Shown here: positions 1-5,692 of the stretch, in pieces
Layout: every line of letters starts with the position of its first letter
How positions within the stretch are numbered: the stretch's first letter is position 1
Assembly (NCBI GenBank): GCA_023255415.1
Contig: JALRIN010000064.1
Span: 1-7,061 of the forward strand
Reading direction: 5' to 3'
DNA from: Cypionkella sp.
GTDB lineage: Bacteria > Pseudomonadota > Alphaproteobacteria > Rhodobacterales > Rhodobacteraceae
Length of the DNA stretch: 7,061 bases
The notes under the pieces: model-generated
What the model saw: the letters and a program-made list of their open reading frames with translations, nothing else
The model's database searches: none
Told to the model about the DNA's origin: nothing
Position numbers and translations under genes: made by a program

Positions 1-652
1 CTGCATTGACGAAAAACGAAATCCGTCCAACCATATTGGGAAAATCCGCCGCCGAGACTTTTCCGCGCAGATCGTCCAGCACCGCGCAGGCCGTTGCCAG
101 CGCAAAGGCAAGTTCTTGTTCTGGTGTCGCCCCCGCCTCTTGCAGATGATAGGAACAGACATTCATCGGGTTCCATTTTGGCAAATGGCTCTGGGTATAG
201 GCGGCGACATCGGTGATCATCCGCAGGCTGGGCGCGGGCGGGCAAATATAGGTGCCGCGCGACAGATATTCCTTGATGATATCGTTTTGCACCGTGCCTT
301 GCAGGGCTGACACATCCGCGCCTTGTTCCTCGGCCACCGCGATATAAAGCGCCAGCAGCCAAGGCGCTGTGGCATTGATCGTCATCGAGGTGTTCATCTG
401 GTCCAGCGGAATGCCGTCAAACAGCGCCCGCATATCGCCCAGGTGACTGACCGGCACGCCGACTTTGCCAACCTCGCCCTGCGCAAGGATATCATCAGAA
501 TCATAGCCCGTTTGCGTGGGCAGATCAAAGGCCACTGATAGCCCGGTCTGCCCCTTGGCCAGATTGCTGCGATAAAGCGCATTCGAGGCCGCCGCAGTGG
601 AATGGCCCGCATAGGTGCGGAAAAGCCAAGGTTTGTCTTTGCTGACGGTCAT
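1..652 (-). CDS. ecm: Ethylmalonyl-CoA mutase, N-terminal part (cut by window edge)
   Basis: This is a coenzyme B12-dependent mutase of the methylmalonyl-CoA mutase superfamily that converts ethylmalonyl-CoA to methylsuccinyl-CoA in the ethylmalonyl-CoA pathway. I translated 217 codons from the ATG at 652 down to base 2 with no stop; the remaining roughly two thirds, including the B12-binding domain, lies outside. Visible substrate-barrel motifs are KPWLFRTYAGHST (7-19), SVAFDLPTQTGYDSD (39-53), SMTINATAPW (89-98), QNDIIKEYLSRGTYICPPAP (122-141) and SYHLQEAGA (167-175). The PTQTGYDSD and TYICPPAP versions, in place of the ATHRGYDSD and TYI(Y/F)PPEP seen in methylmalonyl-CoA mutases, together with the divergent ccr neighbour, argue for Ecm. 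A GAGG sits 5 nt before the ATG; an ATG at 680 is out of frame. A methylmalonyl-CoA mutase is the main alternative, and I consider it unlikely. Confidence 0.94.
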   Translation of the reverse strand, partial: MTVSKDKPWLFRTYAGHSTAAASNALYRSNLAKGQTGLSVAFDLPTQTGYDSDDILAQGEVGKVGVPVSHLGDMRALFDGIPLDQMNTSMTINATAPWLLALYIAVAEEQGADVSALQGTVQNDIIKEYLSRGTYICPPAPSLRMITDVAAYTQSHLPKWNPMNVCSYHLQEAGATPEQELAFALATACAVLDDLRGKVSAADFPNMVGRISFFVNA

Positions 653-696
653 TTGGGCCTCGGGCGCTGAAAGGTAACATTGTTTCGTCACTGCAC

Positions 697-725
697 CACT
701 AAGCGCAACAATTGGCAAGTGTCAA
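697..725 (-). promoter_or_regulatory. Candidate sigma-70-type promoter of ecm
   Basis: Reading the minus strand, a perfect TTGACA -35 hexamer (plus-strand TGTCAA, 720-725) lies 17 nt upstream of TTAGTG (697-702). The -35 is strong but the -10 is a poor match, so either transcription needs an activator or the -10 is placed slightly differently. An inverted repeat, AATTG (710-714) and CAATT (723-727), overlaps the -35 box. The mirrored 10-mer at 703-712 falls inside the spacer, where a bound regulator could act directly on initiation. This is inferred from hexamer matches only. Confidence 0.35.
703..712 (-). promoter_or_regulatory. Candidate operator half, ATTGTTGCGC, ecm side
   Basis: The minus strand reads ATTGTTGCGC here. 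The same ten bases occur on the plus strand at 780-789, in front of ccr. The two copies point outward toward the two divergent genes and lie 50 and 65 nt from the respective start codons. Each copy is preceded by another TTGC a few bases upstream. The exact repeat is seen directly; the operator role is inferred. Acyl-CoA-responsive ScfR-type regulators (RamB, PccR) are known to bind TTTGCAAA-like sites, which share the TTGC core, but I cannot assign a regulator. Confidence 0.4.
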
Positions 726-775
726 TTCGCTGCGATGCGGCGGACATAAAATTACAAAATATGGCAATTAAACTA

Positions 776-809
776 TTGCATTGTTGCGCGAAGACCTTCT
801 ATCTATCCT
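776..809 (+). promoter_or_regulatory. Candidate ccr promoter
   Basis: Two overlapping arrangements fit a sigma-70-like promoter. One is TTGCAT (776-781), 18 nt, TATCTA (800-805). The other is TTGTTG (781-786), 17 nt, TATCCT (804-809). Either would give a leader of roughly 40 nt before the ccr start at 855. Neither is close to consensus, which fits a regulated gene. The plus-strand copy of the mirrored 10-mer (780-789) overlaps the -35 area. Confidence 0.3.
780..789 (+). promoter_or_regulatory. Candidate operator half, ATTGTTGCGC, ccr side
   Basis: This is the plus-strand partner of the identical motif at 703-712. It sits in the context TTGC-ATTG-TTGCGC (776-789), a possible tandem pair of TTGC half-sites with a 4-bp spacer, overlapping the probable -35 of ccr. 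The exact duplication is visible in the sequence; its function as a regulator site is inference. Confidence 0.4.
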
Positions 810-854
810 CTAACCCGGCCGATTCTGCGGCGCGGCATGAAGATGGAGGCAGCA

Positions 855-2147
<1,293 letters not shown>

Positions 2148-2148
2148 G

Positions 2149-2182
2149 CGCAAGCGGGGGGGCGATCTGCTCCCCGCTTGCG
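2149..2182 (+). terminator. GC-rich hairpin after ccr
   Basis: The perfect 11-bp inverted repeat CGCAAGCGGGG (2149-2159) and CCCCGCTTGCG (2172-2182), with an extra G-T pair and a loop of about 10 nt, begins one base after the ccr stop. No T-run follows, so it is a weak intrinsic terminator by E. coli rules. It may instead stabilise the 3' end or work with Rho. Its right arm covers the TTG at 2178, which argues against that codon being the start of the downstream gene. Confidence 0.6.
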
Positions 2183-2222
2183 GGCTCTGGTCCTTGCGCT
2201 GCACATCGCCTATGGTCGCGCC

Positions 2223-3779
2223 ATGACCCAAAGCCTCGCCCCCGCCGCCACGCAAGCCCCCGCGCTGGTCTTCTCTGAAGACCAGGCAGAGGCCTATGAT
2301 CGTGTCGCAGCCGAGCTTTTTGCCGCTGGCATTGATCTGGCCAATGCCAGCCTTTCGCCGATGTCCGAAGCCAAGGCTTCGGTTCTGGCGGTGGTCGGCA
2401 AAGCCGGTTCGGGCAAAACCATGCTGCTCGCCAGCCTCTATAAGGCGCTGGCAGCCGCGGGAGTTGATCTGGTCTCGGGCGATTACGAGCCGAAAAAGCG
2501 CAAAGACCGCCGCACCTTGGCGATTTTGGCCCCCACCAATAAGGCAGCCTCGGTGCTGCGGATGCGCGGCGTACCTGCCACCACCATTCACCGCATTCTC
2601 TACACACCGGTCTATGATCCGCAGTATGAAAAGATCGCCGAATGGCTGACAGGGCAGGGCAATCGCCCGGTGATCGAAGGCCTGACCGAACTCGCGCTTG
2701 ACCGCGCCCATGCATTTTATCAAACCGTCGCCTCGGTGCCAGGGGCGCTGGCCGCCGCTGGTCTGCGCGGCTCTGATTTCATCAAGGGCTGGAAGCGGCG
2801 CGAAGAACCGCTTGATATCGGCTTTGTCGACGAATCCTCGATGCTGGATGAACGCGCCCTGACCGATCTGCGCGAGATTTTCCCGACACTTGTGCTCTTT
2901 GGTGACCCCGCACAGCTTGCCCCCGTCGGGCTCTCGGGTGAAATGGTGTTTGACCGGCTGGGCGAGGGGCGCAAGCTCACCCTCAGCCGCATTCACCGCC
3001 AGGAACAAGACAACCCGATCCTCGATCTTGCCCATGCGCTGGCCGATCCCGACCTTGGCTTTGACGACTTCGAGCGCATGGTGCAATCTGCTGCGCGCAA
3101 AGACGACCGCGTCGTCTGGGCCGAACGCGTCGATGCCGATCTGATGGCGCGCTCGCCGGTGCTGGTCTGGCGCAATGCCACCCGCATCCGCCTGATCACC
3201 GCCTTTCGTGCCGCCCATGGCGCGCCGGATGATGAATTGCTGGCAGGCGAACCGCTGGTCTGCGACGGCATCGAGCTGCCGCTCAAACACCGCAAAAAAC
3301 GCATCGATCTCGAGGCCCGCGGCCTGATCAAAGGCGCTCAAGTCATCTACCTTGGCCACGGCAGCAGGCCAGGCTTTGCCAAAATCCATGTCGTCGGTGC
3401 CGAAGACCCGCAGGTCTCTGCCGCCTCGATCATCAAGATCGAACGCCCGGATGAAGACGAACCCTTCATCCCTTCGGCCGCCACCATGGGCGCCGCTTTT
3501 CTGCATGGCGCCGCCGTCACCATCCACAAAGCCCAAGGCAGCCAATGGGAAACCGTGCAGGTCTTCGCGCCCGACCTTTACGCCGCCGCCATGGCGGGCC
3601 GCTCGGAAGCCGGCGTGCCGCTGTGGAAACGTTTGGCCTATGTCGCCATCACCCGGGCCGAGAATCGGCTGATGTGGGTGGTGCGCAACCGGCTTGCCCG
3701 CCCCGTCGAAGGCCTCAGCGTCGCCGATCTCAAACCGCTCTCAGTGCCGCTTACCTTGCAAAGCCAAGAGCCAAGCTGA
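2223..3779 (+). CDS. RecD/Dda-like superfamily 1 ATP-dependent DNA helicase
   Basis: This is a 518-aa AAA/UvrD-type helicase, probably translocating on DNA in repair or replication; its exact role is not known to me. All core SF1 motifs are present: Walker A GKAGSGKT (59-66), motif Ia APTNKAA (103-109) with TTIH (120-123), Walker B VDESSM (202-207), motif III GDPAQLAPV (227-235), LSRIHRQ (254-260), motif V TIHKAQGSQW (433-442) and motif VI YVAITRAENRL (473-483). The spacing and the TIHKAQGS and AITRA forms match the RecD2/Dda (SF1B, COG0507) branch. The region at about 350-410 between motifs fits the small 2B/SH3-like domain of that group. Relative to RecD2, the long N-terminal region is missing. 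The ATG at 2223 is preferred over the in-frame TTG at 2178, which sits inside a hairpin. No Shine-Dalgarno is visible before 2223, so the mRNA may be leaderless. No partner nuclease gene is adjacent. Confidence 0.85.
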   Translation: MTQSLAPAATQAPALVFSEDQAEAYDRVAAELFAAGIDLANASLSPMSEAKASVLAVVGKAGSGKTMLLASLYKALAAAGVDLVSGDYEPKKRKDRRTLAILAPTNKAASVLRMRGVPATTIHRILYTPVYDPQYEKIAEWLTGQGNRPVIEGLTELALDRAHAFYQTVASVPGALAAAGLRGSDFIKGWKRREEPLDIGFVDESSMLDERALTDLREIFPTLVLFGDPAQLAPVGLSGEMVFDRLGEGRKLTLSRIHRQEQDNPILDLAHALADPDLGFDDFERMVQSAARKDDRVVWAERVDADLMARSPVLVWRNATRIRLITAFRAAHGAPDDELLAGEPLVCDGIELPLKHRKKRIDLEARGLIKGAQVIYLGHGSRPGFAKIHVVGAEDPQVSAASIIKIERPDEDEPFIPSAATMGAAFLHGAAVTIHKAQGSQWETVQVFAPDLYAAAMAGRSEAGVPLWKRLAYVAITRAENRLMWVVRNRLARPVEGLSVADLKPLSVPLTLQSQEPS

Positions 3780-3789
3780 CCCTGATCCC

Positions 3790-3817
3790 TAGACAGCCGC
3801 CGACAAAGCGCTAGGCT
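3790..3817 (+). promoter_or_regulatory. Candidate promoter of the RAM-domain gene
   Basis: TAGACA (3790-3795) and TAGGCT (3812-3817) are separated by 16 nt and would give a leader of about 20 nt before the ATG at 3843. The hexamers match sigma-70 consensus only moderately. The 63-nt gap after the helicase gene leaves room for a separate promoter, but co-transcription with the helicase is equally possible. Confidence 0.28.
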
Positions 3818-3842
3818 GACAAAAACTCCGAATGAGGCCAAA

Positions 3843-4079
3843 ATGATCTGTGTATTCGTCCAATTCCGCTGCACCCCCGGCAAAACCTATCAGGTCGCCA
3901 CCGCGATCTACGACCGCGAAGTGGTCTCGGAACTCTATTCCACCAGCGGCGAATACGACCTGATCGCGAAAATCTACATCCCCGATGGCTCTGACGTCGG
4001 CCATTACCTGTCAGAAAAACTCTTCGACATCGACGGCATCGTCCGCACCCTGACCACGATGACCTTCAAAGCCTTCTAA
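3843..4079 (+). CDS. Stand-alone AsnC/Lrp effector-binding (RAM) domain protein
   Basis: This 78-aa protein corresponds to the C-terminal ligand-binding and oligomerisation domain of Lrp/AsnC regulators, without the N-terminal helix-turn-helix. The pattern of a first strand MICVFVQFRC (1-10), a helix with YQVATAIYDREVVSELYST (16-34), the turn SGEYDLIAKIYIP (35-47), the helix SDVGHYLSEKLFDIDGI (50-66) and a last strand VRTLTTMTFKAF (67-78) fits the beta-alpha-beta-beta-alpha-beta RAM fold. The SGEYDL turn is the usual effector-pocket signature. GAGG (3834-3837), 5 nt before the ATG, gives a clear ribosome binding site and start. Such proteins are known as small RAM (SraM) domains and are thought to bind amino acids or partner Lrp proteins; the ligand here cannot be read from the sequence. 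It follows the helicase gene by 63 nt and converges with trpF. No DNA-binding domain is encoded immediately upstream, and nothing suggests a truncated larger gene. Confidence 0.85.
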   Translation: MICVFVQFRCTPGKTYQVATAIYDREVVSELYSTSGEYDLIAKIYIPDGSDVGHYLSEKLFDIDGIVRTLTTMTFKAF

Positions 4080-4083
4080 TCCG

Positions 4084-4117
4084 CTTTCATCTTGGCAAAA
4101 ATATCCCCGCCGGAGGC
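4084..4117. repeat. Probable dispersed Rhodobacterales intergenic repeat
   Basis: The 62-bp gap between the convergent RAM-domain gene and trpF holds, on the minus strand, GCCTCCGGCGGGGATATT followed by TTTGCCAAGATGAAAG. From memory, very similar strings (CCTCCGGCGGG, a short A/T stretch, then AAGATGAA) recur after many genes in Rhodobacterales genomes. The match is by recollection rather than by a search. Only one copy lies in this window. I see no strong hairpin in the gap, so no intrinsic terminator is called for either convergent gene. Confidence 0.45.
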
Positions 4118-4141
4118 ATAATCCCGCCCGACCCCAGCGCT

Positions 4142-4804
4142 TCAGCGCAAGATAGGCGGGCCGTCTTGGGTCACGGCCGCCATAAACTCGCGGATCAGGC
4201 CTGCATCCTTCACCCCCGGCGCGGTTTCCACCCCCGAGGACAGATCGACCTGCCGCGCATTGGTAAGCCGGATCGCCTCGGCGACATTGGTCGCCGTCAA
4301 TCCCCCCGCCAGCATCCAAGGCCGTAACCAGCGCCGCTGCGCCACCAGCCGCCAGTCAAAGCTTAGACCATTGCCGCCGGGCAGGGCGTGGTCTTTCGGC
4401 GGTTTGGCGTCAATCAACAACTGATCGGCAACCAAAGAATACTCCATCAGATCCGCCAGATCGCCCTCGTCGGCGACGCCGATTGCCTTCATCACCGGCA
4501 GGCCATAGCGCGCGCGCACCTCTGCCACCCGCTCGGGGCTCTCGTGGCCATGCAGTTGCAGCATATCCAGCGGCATCGCCTCGGTGATCGCATCCAAAGC
4601 CAGGTTATCGGCATTGACCACCAGCGCCACCTTTGCAAGCCCAAGCGGGGCCGCCAGCGCCAGCGCCCGCGCCTCGGGCAGGCTCAGGTTGCGCGGGCTT
4701 TTGGGATAAAACACCAGCCCCATATATGCAGCTCCCGCCTTGGCCACGGCCTCTACATCGGCCACTGTGCGCAGCCCGCAGATTTTCACACGAATATCGG
4801 CCAA
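4142..4804 (-). CDS. trpF: Phosphoribosylanthranilate isomerase
   Basis: This cytoplasmic enzyme of tryptophan biosynthesis isomerises N-(5-phosphoribosyl)anthranilate to CdRP through an Amadori rearrangement. The protein is 220 aa, a single (beta/alpha)8 barrel of normal length. VKICGLRT (6-13) carries the catalytic general-base Cys9. MGLVFYPKSPRNL (28-40), LQLHGHE (82-88) and LLIDAK (129-134) with the probable general acid Asp132 follow. LAGGLT (165-170) and VDLSSGVE (186-193) form the phosphate-binding end. The start is TTG at 4804: the in-frame triplet six bases upstream is the lapA stop TGA, so no earlier start exists, and family members begin with ADIRVKICG-like residues. Only 3 nt separate it from lapA, with no clear Shine-Dalgarno, which points to translational coupling. 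Any trp genes further downstream are not on this strand here, because the next gene converges. Confidence 0.95.
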   Translation of the reverse strand: MADIRVKICGLRTVADVEAVAKAGAAYMGLVFYPKSPRNLSLPEARALALAAPLGLAKVALVVNADNLALDAITEAMPLDMLQLHGHESPERVAEVRARYGLPVMKAIGVADEGDLADLMEYSLVADQLLIDAKPPKDHALPGGNGLSFDWRLVAQRRWLRPWMLAGGLTATNVAEAIRLTNARQVDLSSGVETAPGVKDAGLIREFMAAVTQDGPPILR

Positions 4805-4807
4805 GGG

Positions 4808-5164
4808 TCAGGCTTTCGGCTTATCAAGCAGCGCCAAGACATCGTCTTGCGGCAGCGAGGTGGCATCGCGCATCGCGGCCAATTCGCGTTCAAGCCGGCT
4901 GACCTGTTTGGTGGCCCCCTTGGCTGCAGCGCGGTGCTTGTGTTCGCGCGCCCATTCCCAGACAAAGCCAATCAGAATGCCGCCAACAATACCGCCAAAC
5001 ATCACCAGAAACAGCGGCAGCTCGATCTGAAAATTGCGCCCCAGCATGGCCGCCAGATCATCCGGCATCACTTTGATCAGCACAGGGACGCGATTGGCCA
5101 AAGCCATCGTTGCCAAAAGCACCGCAATCAAAGCCAAAACAAAGTAGCGAAAATACCGAACCAT
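4808..5164 (-). CDS. lapA: LapA-domain (DUF1049) inner membrane protein
   Basis: This 118-aa membrane protein has two predicted transmembrane helices, at about 4-24 (YFRYFVLALIAVLLATMALA) and 49-70 (LPLFLVMFGGIVGGILIGFVWE). A basic segment, WAREHKHRAAAKGATK (71-86), and a probable short coiled coil (87-100, SRLERELAAMRD) follow, facing the cytoplasm. This is the LapA (YciS) layout; in enterobacteria LapA works with LapB in controlling LPS synthesis, and the ihfB-lapA gene order is the same there. No lapB follows here, so the role in this organism is inferred. I prefer the ATG at 5164, with AGGG about 7 nt upstream and the residues leading straight into the first helix, over the TTG at 5221, which would add 19 residues through the intergenic hairpin. 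The sequence identity is by architecture and context rather than strong motifs. Confidence 0.8.
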   Translation of the reverse strand: MVRYFRYFVLALIAVLLATMALANRVPVLIKVMPDDLAAMLGRNFQIELPLFLVMFGGIVGGILIGFVWEWAREHKHRAAAKGATKQVSRLERELAAMRDATSLPQDDVLALLDKPKA

Positions 5165-5182
5165 GGGCGCGCCCTTTTTATG

Positions 5183-5205
5183 CTGCCCCACCAATATCGG
5201 GGCAG
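5183..5205 (-). other. Hairpin between ihfB and lapA
   Basis: CTGCCCC (5183-5189) and GGGGCAG (5199-5205) form a 7-bp perfect stem with a 9-nt loop in the 63-nt ihfB-lapA gap. On the mRNA it is followed by CATAAAAAGGG, so there is no U-tract. It may be an attenuator, a processing site or a 3'-end stabiliser of the ihfB message rather than a classical terminator. Two further 10-bp palindromes flank it: TGCCATGGCA (5211-5220) and GGGCGCGCCC (5165-5174), the latter lying between the ribosome binding site and the lapA ATG. Confidence 0.4.
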
Positions 5206-5227
5206 GGGCCTGCCATGGCAAGCCCCG

Positions 5228-5509
5228 TTACTTGCCGTTCAGACGATCGCGCAGCAGTTTGCCGGTTTTAAAGAACGGCACTTTCTTGTCTTCTACCTGC
5301 ACCGCTTCGCCCGTGCGCGGGTTGCGCCCGATCCGTGCATCGCGCGCCTTGACCGAAAACGCGCCGAAGCCGCGCAATTCAACGCGGTCGCCTTTGGCTA
5401 GCGCATCAATGATTTCTTCAAACACGGTGTTGACGATGCGTTCGACATGACGCTGCGTCAGATGTGGATTTTCATCCGCAATTTTTTGGATCAATTCAGA
5501 TCGGATCAT
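5228..5509 (-). CDS. ihfB: Integration host factor subunit beta
   Basis: This is the beta subunit of IHF, a nucleoid-associated DNA-bending protein of the DNABII (HU/IHF) family that acts as a heterodimer with IhfA (not in this window). The protein is 93 aa, the usual length. It starts MIRSELIQKIADENPHLTQ (1-19), with the N-terminal helices to about residue 40. The DNABII signature GFGAFSVKARDARIGRNPRTG (47-67) follows, including the arm-tip GRNPRTGE whose Pro64 intercalates into DNA. The C-terminus KVPFFKTGKLLRDRLN (76-91) is typical of IhfB rather than HU. The ATG at 5509 was chosen because a purine-rich AAGGGGGA lies about 9 nt upstream and family members begin MIRSEL; the open frame extends to 5566 but without support. 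Position after rpsA and before lapA matches the conserved rpsA-ihfB-lapA order. Confidence 0.97.
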   Translation of the reverse strand: MIRSELIQKIADENPHLTQRHVERIVNTVFEEIIDALAKGDRVELRGFGAFSVKARDARIGRNPRTGEAVQVEDKKVPFFKTGKLLRDRLNGK

Positions 5510-5580
5510 CCGTAAATTCCCCCTTGTGGGGCCCGTCCCAATTCCCGGGATTCTAGGCCGTTCCACGCTGTTGCCTTTGG

Positions 5581-5608
5581 ACTATAGGGATAATTTCCCC
5601 TCGCACAA
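5581..5608 (-). promoter_or_regulatory. Candidate ihfB promoter
   Basis: Reading the minus strand, TTGTGC (plus 5603-5608) and TATAGT (plus 5581-5586) are separated by 16 nt in an A/T-rich stretch, between the rpsA terminator and ihfB. This would give a leader of about 65 nt before the ATG at 5509. The presence of a terminator upstream makes a separate ihfB promoter necessary or at least useful. A 13-bp dyad, CGGGCT-A-AGCCCG (5618-5630), lies just upstream of the -35 and could be a regulator site. Confidence 0.45.
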
Positions 5609-5617
5609 ACAAAATTA

Positions 5618-5630
5618 CGGGCTAAGCCCG
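5618..5630. promoter_or_regulatory. 13-bp perfect dyad upstream of the ihfB promoter
   Basis: CGGGCT and AGCCCG form perfect 6-bp arms around a single central base. The dyad sits between the rpsA terminator stem (from 5641) and the candidate ihfB -35 (to 5608). The single-base loop makes an RNA hairpin unlikely without opening a pair or two, so a protein-binding palindrome is as plausible as a secondary terminator element. No regulator can be named. Confidence 0.3.
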
Positions 5631-5631
5631 C

Positions 5632-5665
5632 CAAAGCAAAGGGCCCCGTCGCGAAACGGGGCCCC
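5632..5665 (-). terminator. Intrinsic terminator of rpsA
   Basis: On the minus strand, GGGCCCCGT, a 6-nt loop and the complementary ACGGGGCCC form a 9-bp GC-rich stem (plus 5641-5649 and 5656-5664), followed by TTTGCTTTGG, an interrupted U-tract. It begins about 28 nt after the rpsA stop codon. On the plus strand the same stem is followed by five Ts, so it could terminate in both directions, although no plus-strand gene is evident upstream. It separates rpsA from ihfB transcription at least partly. Confidence 0.85.
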
Positions 5666-5692
5666 TTTTTGTTACCGCGAACAGTGCAAAGC

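Noticed and set aside
837..854. Upstream in-frame ATG as the ccr start
   Set aside because: The GGAGG at 845-849 lies downstream of it and is correctly spaced for the ATG at 855; the 430-aa product agrees with the family.
4080..4141. Bidirectional terminator between the convergent RAM-domain gene and trpF
   Set aside because: No inverted repeat of useful length is present; the GGCGGG strings are direct repeats.
5165..5180. Plus-strand terminator GGGCGCGCCC followed by five Ts
   Set aside because: The palindrome has no loop-forming centre and there is no plus-strand gene upstream that would need it.
4388..5401. A 337-codon open frame on the plus strand opposite trpF, lapA and ihfB
   Set aside because: It spans three clearly recognised genes in antisense, is rich in His/Gln/Arg without a domain pattern, and has no supporting ribosome binding site that I can see.
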